The translations under genes and the position numbers were made by a program. The notes beneath the pieces were generated by a model. That model saw only the letters and a list, made by a program, of their open reading frames with translations. It was not told the DNA's origin and did no database searches. Shown here one piece after another: positions 37,372 to 49,062 of a stretch of 64,000 nucleotides of DNA (position 1 is its first letter; every line of letters starts with the position of its first letter). The stretch is from NCBI GenBank assembly GCA_035578155.1, contig JAPWDM010000005.1:18164877-18228876 (forward strand). The letters are read 5' to 3'. This DNA comes from Brachynemurus nebulosus. Taxonomy: Eukaryota; Arthropoda; Insecta; Neuroptera; Myrmeleontidae.

Positions 37372-38213
37372 ATTAATAAAAATAACGAAATTTTGCTTAG
37401 ACATGTAACTGTCTCGACCGAATTTTTTTTCTGGTAGTGTTTCGTGTATAATTTTAGCAAAAATGGAAAGAATGACATCGAAAACTTATAACTCTCTTTC
37501 AACTTGATTATTCTATCATTATATTTACAGGTTTTAACACACTAAACAATGTTAATACCCTTGATGACGTCACCAAATTAAAAAATTCATTTTTCTTCGA
37601 ATCAAGTTTTATAAAAGTGCTTTGAATTAGTGCAGTTGGTTGAATTCGGGTAATTTGGATGTGAACTTTTCATTTATGTTATCAAAATAACGAAATTCCT
37701 TTTAAAAATGTGACTACCTCAATAGAAGTTTTTTTTTTTTATAGTGATCTTATGTACTTACCAAATTTTGTCATTTGATTAACCCACTACTTATTTTGAT
37801 GCCTAAATGATTTTAGATGTAGAATACACTAAAAAATTAATAGACGATAGATAAAACTTCATTTATTAAACTTTATTTTGACTTCAACTATGTCTGGTAA
37901 CTATCCCGGGAATACGATTCCCGGGATATTTGTTATTTAAAAAGAAATTTATTATTATAAAGATACATAAAATGCTATTAATTACTGAAGTAAAATAAGC
38001 AATTCATGTTTTTTGTTATTTTGAAATAGTTTATTTTCAAAATTTCTTTTTTAGCACAATCTTCTTACAGTTCGTGAAAATGTTCTATTTTCCATGCGAT
38101 GCAAAAACAAACATTTATCTGATTTGCATATCAAGATTTCTGTGAATAATATTCTTGAATATGAAAAAATAAAATTTTATAACAAAATATGCAAAAAACG
38201 ATTTCTCAAGGAA
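37372..38213. other. Intergenic AT-rich DNA
   Basis: Contains the second, diverged direct copy (37570-37700) of the segment at 36110-36262 (TCTTCGAATCAAG / CCTTCGAGTCAAG) and a CCCGGGA palindromic patch at 37902-37924. No gene is supported. Confidence 0.45.
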
Positions 38214-39341
38214 AGGGTATAGCCGGATAAGTATAGGTGAATCGGCTCCGGAAGTGAATTATTTTAATAACTATATTAACGGTATGGTGAGGCTGCAGGT
38301 AATTTATATCTACAACTTTGGCGGCCAAAACTGAGTAGTTATGGGGATAACTAAAAGAATTTAAAAAATTACAAAAATTTTTTTCTTGGTAACTACTTAA
38401 CATAGGAAAATAATTCTAAATTCATATGAAGGCGAACACTCTCAAGAATATTAAACATATTTATTATCGTATCAGTCCTCGTTATTAAGGATAATAACAA
38501 GGATCATATCCGATCCAATGTTATTTTTATAGGGTTCCAATTGAGCGACCACTTCAAAAAAAATTCAGTAACTGTGCCTTAATGCACTTAATTACTGCAT
38601 TTCACAATTTTCTATTATGTTTCAACAACGGTTTTGTTCTGATCTAGGAAAGTTATACATTTGAAGTACCTGCAGTGTCACATAAACGACACTACTGTTA
38701 CTATTGGAACTTTTTGTAAGGAGCAGATAGCCTACTATATACTTATATTAATATACCTCTTTTGATTATTCTTGATTATCTCCAACACTGTAGGAGATAG
38801 GAGAAAACACTTTATTACTTTATTTTTAAAGTACTTTTCTGGGATTGATGTATATAATCCTAAGGTCGGACCCACTGGAAGGGCGGTTCAGCAAATTAGA
38901 AATAAAAAATATTTTTTTTCATCATGTTATACCCCTTGAATTTTGATGACACTTGATGCAGTAATTAAATGCGTTAAAGCATAGTTACTGAATTTTTTTG
39001 AAGTGGTCGCTCAATTGGAATCCTATAAAAATAACATTGGATCGGATATTATTCTTGTTATTATCCTTAATAATGAGGACTGATACGATAATAAATATGT
39101 CTAATATTCTTGAGAGTGTTCGCCTTTATGTGGATTTAGAATTATTTTCCTATGTTAAGTAGTTACCAAGGAAAAAATTTTTGTAATTTTTTAAATTTTT
39201 TTAGTTATCTCCATAAGTACTCAGTTCTGGACGCCAAAATTGTTGATATCAATTACTTACAGCCTCACCATATCGTTAATATAGTTATCATTATAGTTTT
39301 CAAGGCCGATTCACCTATATACTTATCCGGCTATACCCTTT
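38214..39341. mobile_element. Foldback element with ~385-bp arms
   Basis: Arms 38214-38599 and 38957-39341 are inverted near-copies. The outer ends read AAAGGGTATAGCCGGATAAG and its complement; the inner ends are ATTACTGCA/TGCAGTAAT. The spacer is 357 bp. The short frames in both arms are mirror images of one another and not genes. The right arm ends only 56 bp before the first base of the host exon, so it sits at the 3' end of the preceding intron. Confidence 0.8.
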
Positions 39342-39397
39342 AATCGTTATCTTTCTTTCATATTTACGTACTTATCTTTTCATTTCTTCCGTTCCAG

Positions 39398-40714
39398 ATG
39401 GATCTACAAACGTACAAAATTCGTCGTGGTTCGACGCACCACGCGTCCACACAAATGCACACAACCGACATGTCCAAGTCGAAATCCTCGAAATACACGC
39501 AAGTATGCGACAGCACCACAATGACCGACGAAAAGTACAGTCTGTATCAAAATGTTGGAACCATTACATCACCGCTTCAAGATCATACACCCACATCAAC
39601 CACCTCATCCACGTCAACGTTACGTCAACATCCACAGTACCCCCCACCGCCGATGGCCAATCAACAGTATCATCAACGTCATGTGCCCGCGTCCCATTCG
39701 TACCTTCAGCGCACACTAAGTGATCCACACTGCCCGGATTTCATCAACTCCAGCGAAGAACTGTTAGGCATGTACGACAATACAATATCAAATAAAAACT
39801 ATCAACGTTTAGCCACGTCAACGTCAATCAACAACCCGGAAAACCCGGACGTCCTGGGCTACGAACTTTATCGCACCTACAGTCCCCCAACCGTGTACAG
39901 TCCCACCCAAAACAAATATCTATGCAATTGTGACCTTAAAGAATATTATTATCAACGACCAAAATCACGTCAAAGTAGTCTCCGCGAAAAGTACAGTAGC
40001 GATCAAAATATCGTACAATCCGCACAAAAGCAACAATCCAATGCAACCGTATACAATAATCGTTATCTAAATAGTGAACAACAATTTCTCGCCGAACAAC
40101 AGTATAGCCTAGATCGGAAATTAATCAATCGTAATCAATCACCGGCCGCGACTTCTAGCGGTGGTGCACGTCTATTGAAAAAGACCGCGTCATCATTACG
40201 AAAAAATAATTCCGGGGGCGGAAGCCCGACACGTCACGTGGCACGCAACTATATACCGTGCGTCAAGCAAGCAAGCGAGAAACGTAGCGAATTCGGACGT
40301 TCGCAAAGCTACATCATACAACAGAAATCTTTGGACGAAACCAGTTCGGGTAGTGCTGTCGGCTACTTTATCGACCGTGGACAAAATCAAAAACAGTACA
40401 GTAGTTTACGACGACAGAAAAGCTACTTGGAGGATCAACTGCTTGAGAATGTGCCGCCACAAACGGAATTTATAACGCGCAGTGGAAGTGGTAAGTCGGT
40501 GGAACGTTACAGTACGGCAAGTACAACCGGCACGGGTTTGGCACGGTCGTCGACCGGTAGTAGTCGTGGTCGCGGTAATATGACAAGTGAATCGGAACTG
40601 GATGATGATCCGGAAATGATTTTTGATTTATCAACAGCCGGAGTGGGACATTTAGCCGATTGTCAGTGTCCGTGTGATCATATTGGAACGTTTGGACAAA
40701 ATTATCAAATGCAG
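39398..40714 (+). CDS. Host exon: Ser/Tyr/Gln-rich protein, unidentified
   Basis: This is the only stretch that looks like a host protein exon. A pyrimidine-rich tract ending TTCCGTTCCAG precedes the ATG directly. The frame runs 439 codons to CAG followed by the donor GTAAGT (40715), so it ends in phase 0; read through, it stops after nine intron codons. The ATG at the acceptor suggests either a first coding exon after a 5'-UTR exon or an internal exon. The protein is low-complexity: Thr/Ser-rich residues 60-76, PPPP at 82-85, Gln/Tyr-rich 85-110 and 205-240, basic RLLKKTASSLRK at 258-268, arginine-directed Ser sites (RQSSL 192, RSQSY 301, RRQKSYL 338), acidic ELDDDPE 400-406, and Cys clusters CNC (176-178) and CQCPC (422-426). 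There is no signal peptide or membrane segment. It is probably a cytoplasmic scaffold or the intracellular part of a larger protein. G+C is clearly above the flanks and several CpG words are kept. I do not recognise the family. Confidence 0.8.
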
Positions 40715-41506
40715 GTAAGTGTGAAAAAAATTTCCATCAGTTAGTCATTAAAATATTTTTTCCACAAAAATTTAACAACAGTATAATCTGTTACACAAAA
40801 AAAACCCAATAACAATGCCAAAATGGATTTTCTGAAAATTGCATTGATTCTTTTATTTCTTATTCGGTTTGGTACGTGTGAAATGGCGTATCCTTTTATA
40901 ACACGGATTATGTCTGGTGCTATAAGAATTGTTAAGTGTTTTTATCCTTTTTATTGTAATTTGTATGAAAAGTTTACGCTTCGATGATTTCAAACATCGA
41001 AACTGTCATAATATATTTGAGGGAAACTAAAAATGTGGAAAATTTTATTCAAAAGTCAGTCAATAAAAACAAATAACAATATCCACAAAAACAGAAAAAA
41101 TAAAAAATAAAAACAAAATTGTTTCTTTATTTATTTTGTTTTTAAATAGAAACAAAATATTTTTTGAAGTTTCCTCGGCAAAATTTTCCAGTTTTGGAAA
41201 AAGTAAAAATTGCAATACTTTGTTAACTAATTAATTTTTTTGTTTATTCGTATTCTCTGTACATATTAAAATTTAAAGTTATGCTTTCCTGAAGCGAAAT
41301 TTTAATAGAAAATTTTAATTTGTTTTATTTTATTTTTTTGAAAAAACTCGTCCGACAAAAGGATACCTAAAAGTAGCAGATGGAAATACTTCCGTGTACT
41401 ATGATTTCGCTATATTAACGAAAATACCGTCAGCGATCTATCACTAATAGGAGCGGAAAAAGAACAAACATAGTTGACAGGACCCAAGTTACAAACTGAA
41501 TTTAGT

Positions 41507-41539
<33 letters not shown>

Positions 41540-43994
41540 GAAGAAATTCTATTTCATTTTCTTTAGGATTCGATTTTACTTTTGTTACAATTACCGTAAA
41601 GCAGTTAAGTCAATTTTCAGAAATTGAAGACAACTTAGTGCATTTGGTGTTAAAAAAATTAAAATTTAATAGCTCATAATGTTCGTAGCATTTCTTTTTT
41701 AGTAACGAAGATATATCTAACAAACTGTTGATGTTGTATAAATTTTTCTGGCATTGGTTGCTCTGATTTCTTCAAATCCTTAGTTTTTTTTAAAGTTTCT
41801 ATGGTAAATTAGAGTTTTTATCGAGTTTACAAACTTTAGCTGATATTTAAGAAACTACAAAACTTAAACAGGTAATTTTATCATGTGAAAAATTATACAA
41901 TTCCCGCGTTATTGAATAATTCCAAAGGCGTATGATAAATGGCGATTTTTAAGTAGCCATAAAAAGTTCCAATTTCGACCAGGTTGTAAAAATTTATTCT
42001 GTTGCTAAAATATTAGACTACGTTAAAGAGAAAACGCTTAACTACCACTACACTTATAATATATTTTAATGTTTCCTTAACCGCTACAAGGGGGGCATGG
42101 CTCCCCCTTGCTCCTGAGTATGGGCGCCCTTGAATAATTCGTTTTAGTAATGATTAATATCGGTTAGGTAAAGTTATAGTACTTCTATATTTGGAAACAT
42201 TGCCAATGTACCCCTAAAACAAAAAAAAAAACCGTAACAACATTGTGTTTTAACATAAATATGTAACAACTAGACCAACGGCCCGAAATTTTCATTCTTC
42301 TACGTCTTATGATTAGATATTAGTTGGAGTTAGTGTGAACAACTGTGGTATATTTAAAAATTTTACAATATATCTTGATATTTTAGTAAAAACATGGGTA
42401 AGCAAAGTTATTAATTAGTTGACGTCTATTTCTACTGTCACGAAGTGACCATCATGCCAATGGCCCCTATAGTATATTACTCTTTTAAACTGGCAGTATA
42501 CTTGTATCAATATCATAAAAAACTATAACCAGTATTTTTCTCTATAATTGTTATGTACAAAAAATCGTACACACATATATATAGACCTAGAACCAATAGT
42601 ATTAGAGTAATTAATAAGTATTCATTAGAGATAGTTCTATTACAACTTTGCAACAACCACTCTGATTGTATGCATATACATAGATAGGTACATCATTATA
42701 CGATTACCAACTAGTGGAGTCGCTACTCTCAGGTGTGACAACGCACCCATAAGTTCGGTTCACGATGGCTTGGGCTGTTATAAAATTAAAATGGTGTAGA
42801 ATTTTTTTTTACATTTATAATCTAAAGGATTTGGAATTTATTAAAAATATCTATTATTTATGAGTCAGATCAAAGATTTTTATCACTTTATGTCATTAAA
42901 ATAGTTAAATATAACGAAATAATTTTATACACATTTAAATCGAAAATTCAGGCTAAGTTGGCTGCTTTTACGGTATGTACATTACCATGCTACTTGCATT
43001 AGTCTCCTTTGTGGAATTTAAAATTTTGTAATATTTCAACGACATCTATACATATTTATTTTTTTGTTTGTTTTCGATTGATGAATAAAATTTTCAAAAA
43101 AAAAGTGCCGTTTCAAAAAAATAACAAAAACAACATAAGTAATTAGAATGTCAAAAACAAAATTTGAATTTTTTTTATTAAAAATAATATATAATGTATT
43201 ACATATACAGATGTGTGTAAAAGCATACAAACATACATACATACAAGCATACAAGTTCACATACATTTTGTAATAATATTTGGTTTAGTATTTCACGGTG
43301 GGTGGTTTGTTTACTGTTCCTTTAATTTATGTCCGCATACGCGAGCGCGTACATGCCGAGTATGTACATATATGAACGCAAAATGATACAATTTTGCGAG
43401 ATGTAATGGCACAAATGACACTCCATACAAAGAATATATTGGTTGTTCTGGAACATCGGTTGTCATCCACACTGCTATGTGAGTCGGGACCCACTTTTTA
43501 AGACATAGCGAATTTAATAATCAAAGGTACGAAAAAATATTTGTATAATATTAATTTATTTAACTGAGGCACTAAATTTATTTTATTACCTTTTGTAGTT
43601 TTCGTTTGAATATTCTAGAACTTTTAACACACAAGGTAAAAGCAGATTTATCGAACATAGAGCAAATATAATCCGGAACATTTCTTTAAAGATCAGTGTG
43701 GTCTCTGATATTTTCAGATTAAACGTACAGTAGAGCACCAATTTTGTCAAGAAAAAGTAGTCTCCAAAAGTGGTGCTTGACAAAAGTGATGCTTTTTGAC
43801 CAGGGGCGATTCACAAATATCGTAAGATTATGTTTTGAATTGAAATTGTTTTTTTAAATATTAATAAAGGAAAAAAAGAAGTGAAAAATTAAGTTATTTA
43901 TCTCAAAAAATATTTTTTCATTTGTTGTTTTATTAATTTGCTTTGAAATGATTTTAAAACATGGGATCGTTGCTTTGTCACTTTTCACAGCAAA
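40715..43994. other. Probable intron following the host exon
   Basis: Begins with the donor GTAAGT. The region is AT-rich with a 30-base A-run at 41508-41537 and no recognisable next exon. A C-rich patch near 42085-42135 looks like one transposon end with no partner found. Confidence 0.5.
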
Positions 43995-44006
43995 ATCATA
44001 GAAAAA

Positions 44007-44044
44007 CACGAGTCGACTTTCGGCTTTTACACCATCCTCAGGTG
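44007..44044 (-). ncRNA. Hammerhead-like motif of a second PLE terminal repeat
   Basis: On the minus strand: CAC, CTGAGGA, TGGTGTAAAAGCC, GAAA, GTCGACTC, GTG. The two conserved cores and a GG/CC stem II are present, but stem I is only the three CAC/GTG pairs, so this is weaker than the motifs at 31-32 kb. CTGAnGATG...GAAAGTCG words are typical of PLE terminal repeats. No endonuclease or reverse transcriptase remains nearby. Confidence 0.4.
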
Positions 44045-44446
44045 AAAAACATAACTAAAATTGTTCTTTTAGGCGAAAACTATTTATAATATAAATTGAA
44101 GTAAATAATGTATTGGTGGGGGATGTTAGAGATAGAGGTAGATATAATCACAGTAAACAAATGTAAGGGAACACCCAAGTTGACCAATTTTTGATAAAAC
44201 TAAAATTTTTTTGTATTATTTGCAAAGGTACTTACAGCGAAATTTATTTTAAAAACAGTTAGGTGTAATATTATTAAACGACTAGAGTACGTTGGGGAAA
44301 ACCAGACACGTGAAACGGCGGTGAATGATAATTACCAGAAATAAAGAAAAAATATACAGGTATCTGTCTGTGTTAATTTGTCATAATAGAGATATTTATT
44401 GATTTGCACGAAGGGTTACACCCAGCAGGTAGCTGTTTTTGTTAAA

Positions 44447-44522
44447 CTAAAAGGTTTGTTAAATGATGTAAAATCAAAAATATATTGCAAAAATATTTTA
44501 CGTCATTTAACAAACCTTTTAG
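44447..44522. repeat. Long-stem hairpin, pre-miRNA-like or MITE
   Basis: CTAAAAGGTTTGTTAAATGA and eight further bases pair with 44495-44522 over 28 positions. The only non-Watson-Crick position is one T:G. The loop is 20 bases. The total size (76 nt) is in the pre-miRNA range, but short MITEs give the same picture. Confidence 0.55.
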
Positions 44523-44643
44523 TCTAATTTGTTAAATTTTGTTTAATCTGTTTCCATGTTGTATAATTTTTCAGTTAGGTAAAACTAGGCGCTTCCAAAA
44601 ATTCTTATTACTTCACTTCTTTTCTATCAATAAATAAAGAATA

Positions 44644-45545
44644 CACAGTAAAAAAAATTGTGTAAAAATTAACTCATTTCACATGTCAACGGTCCATTCA
44701 ATTTTTTATGTTATATTAACACAAAGCATATGTGTTAAATCTTTACACAAGATTTGTGCCACTGATTTAACACACAAGAGGACATACATTTTGTGTTAAT
44801 TTTTCAGATTTATCAGAGTTAGTTGTTAAACCTTTTTATTCAATATTTTACTTCCACTGCAGCTTAAAACATTTGAAAATCGTTAAAAATTATAACGATT
44901 TTGTTCATATATATTATTATAAATGAGACTCAAAGAACGCAAAGTCAGTCCTTTGTAAAAATTCTTACTTGTTTCCATATACGAGTATATGTACCAAAAT
45001 ATATATAATAAAAAAGATGAGAGTAGTTCTTATTATTAAACAAAACCGAAAAATTATAAGTTTTTTCAGTTATTGACGAATATAGTTTTATTAAACGTTT
45101 AAAAACGAAAAAATTTTCTTACATTTTAAGGTTATTTTGTAACTGAATCTGTAACAAATTAAACTTAAAATGTAAGAAAATTTTTTTCATTTTTAAATGT
45201 TTAATAAAACTATATTCGTCAATAACTGAAAAAACTTATAATTTTTCAGTTTTGTTTAATAATAATAACTACTCTCATCTTCTTTATTATGTATATTTTG
45301 GTAGATATACATTCTAATGTAACTTACGTACTTGTAACATTCTTTTGCTTTACACAAAATTGTGTTACTTCTTTGTTGTTCAAAACAGGTTAACATTTTT
45401 ATTCTGTTAAATCGAAATTTGTGTTAATATTTTCATTTAACACAAACACGAAATGTTACATTAACGCAGGGTTGTATTACTTATTTAACACAAAAATTTT
45501 AACCACTAGTTTTTTTTTACTCAGAACACAAATTTTTTTACTGTG
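44644..45545. mobile_element. CACAGT-ended foldback MITE, copy 1
   Basis: Ends CACAGTAAAAAAAATTGTGT and CACAGTAAAAAAATTTGTGT (other strand) are flanked by TA at 44642-44643 and 45546-45547. Inside, 44995-45130 and 45165-45300 are inverted arms (AGATGAGAGTAGTTCTTATT; TTTTTCAGTTATTGACGAAT). A second copy lies at 46797-47603. No transposase. TA flanks suggest a Tc1/mariner-type source. Confidence 0.75.
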
Positions 45546-45834
45546 TATGGTATAATCCGAGTCAAAATACATGTATAAAAATTATTTGTAATTGCTCCTT
45601 TATTGTGTTTTCGAATAAACCAAAGACTACGGATTTGTTGATGATGCTATTTGAACTATTTGAAGTCCATACGGGTACTATAAGCGTTTCAATCTATCAA
45701 GCCGTAATTTAACACGTTTACGCTCATGAGGAATTATGACGAAACGCCAAACTGTTGCACTATTTTGACAACTAATACACCAGTTATGGTTATAAGGTAT
45801 TATAAACAAACGTAGCTCGCTTTCTGTTTAAGCA

Positions 45835-45985
45835 CAATAGATACCACAGGTATACTGCGGTACCTACGATACCTAGACAGAGAGCGACCTATATTTCTAT
45901 ATACATGTACCTTATTTCCGATACGAAACGTCGCTGGTTTCACTTGACGCCGTACGACGTTCGGGATAGACAACCTGTTAAAATT
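45835..45985 (+). repeat. Diverged interspersed repeat, copy 1
   Basis: Shares with 59150-59330 the order CGGTACC-ACG-TACCTAG-CAGAGAG-GA and later GGTTTCACTTGACG. The match is patchy and both copies are old. No internal promoter or gene was recognised. Confidence 0.45.
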
Positions 45986-46796
45986 AATGGAATCGTATTT
46001 TTTTTTGTTACACCCAGTACTATAATTCTAGTAATACTATAATACTAACAGCTATTCCGATGGCTATACATTATCTTATGTGCCACATTCAAGCAAGTGG
46101 TTAGGTTATAAATTCTAATTTTTTTTATTCGTTATTTTTTTGTATTTATTTTTGTTTTAAAGGCATAAAAAAGGCATAATATAATGAGAAAATATTCCGT
46201 ACGTACTTCACACATTAACCGTATGACATCTTAATCCCTTTTTATTGTATATGTCATCGGGGTGTACAGGTTTGACACATGCAATAATATTTTACATCAT
46301 TTTTTTTTGTTCGCTTTTAAAGATTATGATTTTAAAATGAATGTATTTTTTCCGTATATGTTGACAGTCGCATAGTACGTCGTTAACACGGTCGTTAACT
46401 AATGGTCTGTTTGTTGTACTTATTTGCAATTGTAACAATACTATCAAGAACTAGAGATAGTCGATCACAGCAGTGACTGATGGTGTCGATGTCGAGAGTA
46501 ATTAAATCGATTAATCGATTAATTGATGAAAGTTTTTTTTTAGGCAAAATTAGTCATTAGTCGGAAATATCGAGTATAAAAGAATCGATTTAGCGATTCT
46601 CATAAACCCTTTATAATTTTTTCAAAGACGATGTTAATTTTTGAATTTTCTTATTGATCTATAAATTGTTTTTAATATTCCATTACATTTTACTTTACCT
46701 AAATAAATCAAAATCGACCATAGATATTTAAAGAATTTATTTCGATGACGATTTATACTGCGTTAAGCAAAGAAATTTTAATATCTAACCTGATTG
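45986..46796. other. Intergenic AT-rich DNA
   Basis: Contains palindromic AATCGATTAATCGATTAATT at 46505-46524. No gene is supported. Confidence 0.45.
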
Positions 46797-47603
46797 TTAT
46801 TCAATATTTATTTTACTTCCACTGCAGCTTAAGATATTTGAAAGTCGTCAAAAATTATAACGATTTTCTTCATATATTATTATAAATGAGACTCATAGAA
46901 TGCAAAGTAAGTCAGTTCTTCGTAATGTTGGTAACAATTCTTACTTGTGTCCATATATATCTACCCAAATATATATAATAAAAAAAATGAGAGTAGTTCT
47001 TATTATTAAACAAAACCGAATAATTATAAGTTTTTTCAGTTATTGACGAATACAGTTTTATTAAACGTTTAAAAATGACACAATTTTCTTAGATTTTAAG
47101 GTTATTTCGTTACAGATTCAGTTACAAAAAATCATGTAAGCTTATTTGAGATTGTATTATACATATAATGTACAATCTTACATGTAAGTAAACTTACATG
47201 ATTTTTTGTAACTGAATCTGTAACGAAATAACCTTAAAATCTAAGAAAAATGTTTCATTTTTAAACGTTTAATAAAACTATATTCGTCAATAACTGAAAA
47301 AACTTATAATTTTTCGGTTTTGTTTAATAATAAGAACTACTCTCATCTTTTTATTATATATATTTTGGTAGATATATATTCTAATCTAATTTATGTACTT
47401 ATAACATTGCTCTACACAAATATTATGTTACTTCTTTGTTGTTCAAAAAAGGTTAACATTTTTATTCTGTTAAATCGAAATTTGTGTTAATATTTTCATT
47501 TAGTCACGAAATGTTACATTAACGCAGGGTTGTATTACTTATTTAACACAAAAATTTTAACCACTAGTTGTTTTTTACGCAGAACACAAATTTTTTTACT
47601 GTG
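46797..47603. mobile_element. CACAGT-ended foldback MITE, copy 2, left-truncated
   Basis: Corresponds to 44837-45545: same foldback arms and same right end (ACTGTG at 47603, then TA). The left 190 bp, with the left terminus, are missing. Unlike copy 1, the centre of this copy keeps a full palindrome (TGTAACTGAATCTGTAACG and its inverse, with CTTACATGTAAG at the middle). Confidence 0.7.
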
Positions 47604-47605
47604 TA

Positions 47606-49062
47606 TATTAAAATAAAATAAAAATTTGTGAGCGTAGTCAAGACCACAAGACTAAAAAGAAAATTTTTATGGCAATTTCGTAAACGATTCGGAGCAACAT
47701 AAATATATTGGTCTTGAATAAATTTGCGAAGCCAGTAAAAAAAATGCTAAATGCGTAATTAGATTTTTTTGTCGTTGTCCCCATGTGCATCTCCGACGAC
47801 ATATACCGGTTGTCGTAATAACCTGACTTCGATTTTATTGCCACAATTTAATGAATTTAATACTGTATAGAAAGTTCTAGTTATTTCTAGAATAACGAGA
47901 AAGATATGAAATATGTATCCGAAAAGAATAAAAAATCCTGAAATCTGTAATGTCATGCGTTGTGTGAATCACATATCGATCACCTGCATCGCCTAGGTTA
48001 GTTAGGTAGTCGATCATTACGAACGTAAAACTATTTGCATAACTTTTAGTGTTTTTTTTTTGTAATTTTTAATTAAAATTACTGTCTGATTTTCTCAATG
48101 ATCTATTCTATTAGTAAAATCGAAAAATGTTGGGAAATATAGGAAAAATTTCGATGGACGTTTTCAGCCAAACTGACTTCAACATTCATTTTTGCATAAT
48201 ACAGCGAAATAAAGCACTGTACACGTATGGGTTACAATTGTTTTACAATTATCAAAAGACTTTATTACAGAACAATCAACTTTTGTTTTGCTATTGTTTC
48301 TTTAATAACAAATAAATGTCTTGATTGTGTTTGAATAACGACATTCGCAGTCACAACACAACAAAGTTTATTATAATAAAAGTTTTTCACTAAAATGGCT
48401 CAACAAAAAGCTAAGATTGCACAAATATAGCAATATCGTTAGCAATATAATGCACAAAGAATATGTAATAATAATAATAATACAAACAATCCAATAGCCG
48501 TCGGTGACGCATTGACTGACGACACACTGACGATACAATTGTGTGTCGCGGAGTAAAATGAACAGTTGCAAGTATCTACTGCAAGTACATATTATATACA
48601 TGAATGTTCAGTTATATATTATAGAAACATAGTGGAGCCTGAGTGTATTATAATGTCCCGAAAGATTTTTATGATGGAAAAAAGAAATGTATGTGTGTAT
48701 TTTATTTATTTTCTGTACATTTTTTTTTTATTGAAGTAACAACAATTCGATGTGGACTGAGTGTAGTGTTAATTAAGGACTATCCAAACTTAAAAAGTTT
48801 TCATACATTCAGGTACTTAGAAAATAAGTATTGTTTAAGGACGTTCGTGCGTCAAACCTAATAGTAGATAAAAATTTTAATTTTAGAGAATTGACAAGTT
48901 CAATTACATTTTAAGGCCTTTATAGATCATTTCTTAATGTAATTGACGATTAAAAATCAAATTTTTGACACAGAGCTACTAGGAAAAAATATTCAAAACA
49001 GCATTTTTTAACTTTAAAAATTATAGTAAGTATAGTATAAGAGTACATACCATAATAAAAAA
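47606..49062. other. Intergenic AT-rich DNA
   Basis: Several short open frames occur, none with motifs or coding composition. Confidence 0.45.

Noticed and set aside
36050..37440. CRISPR-like array
   Set aside because: Repeats here are long inverted arms and diverged direct copies, not short regularly spaced repeats; no CRISPR array was seen anywhere in the window.
38206..39343. Two similar ~64-codon frames (minus and plus strand)
   Set aside because: They lie in the inverted arms of the foldback and mirror each other.
42085..42135. C-rich patch near CAAGGGCGCC (and a similar one at 2870-2910)
   Set aside because: Looks like a DNA-transposon end, but no inverted partner or target duplication could be found within the window.
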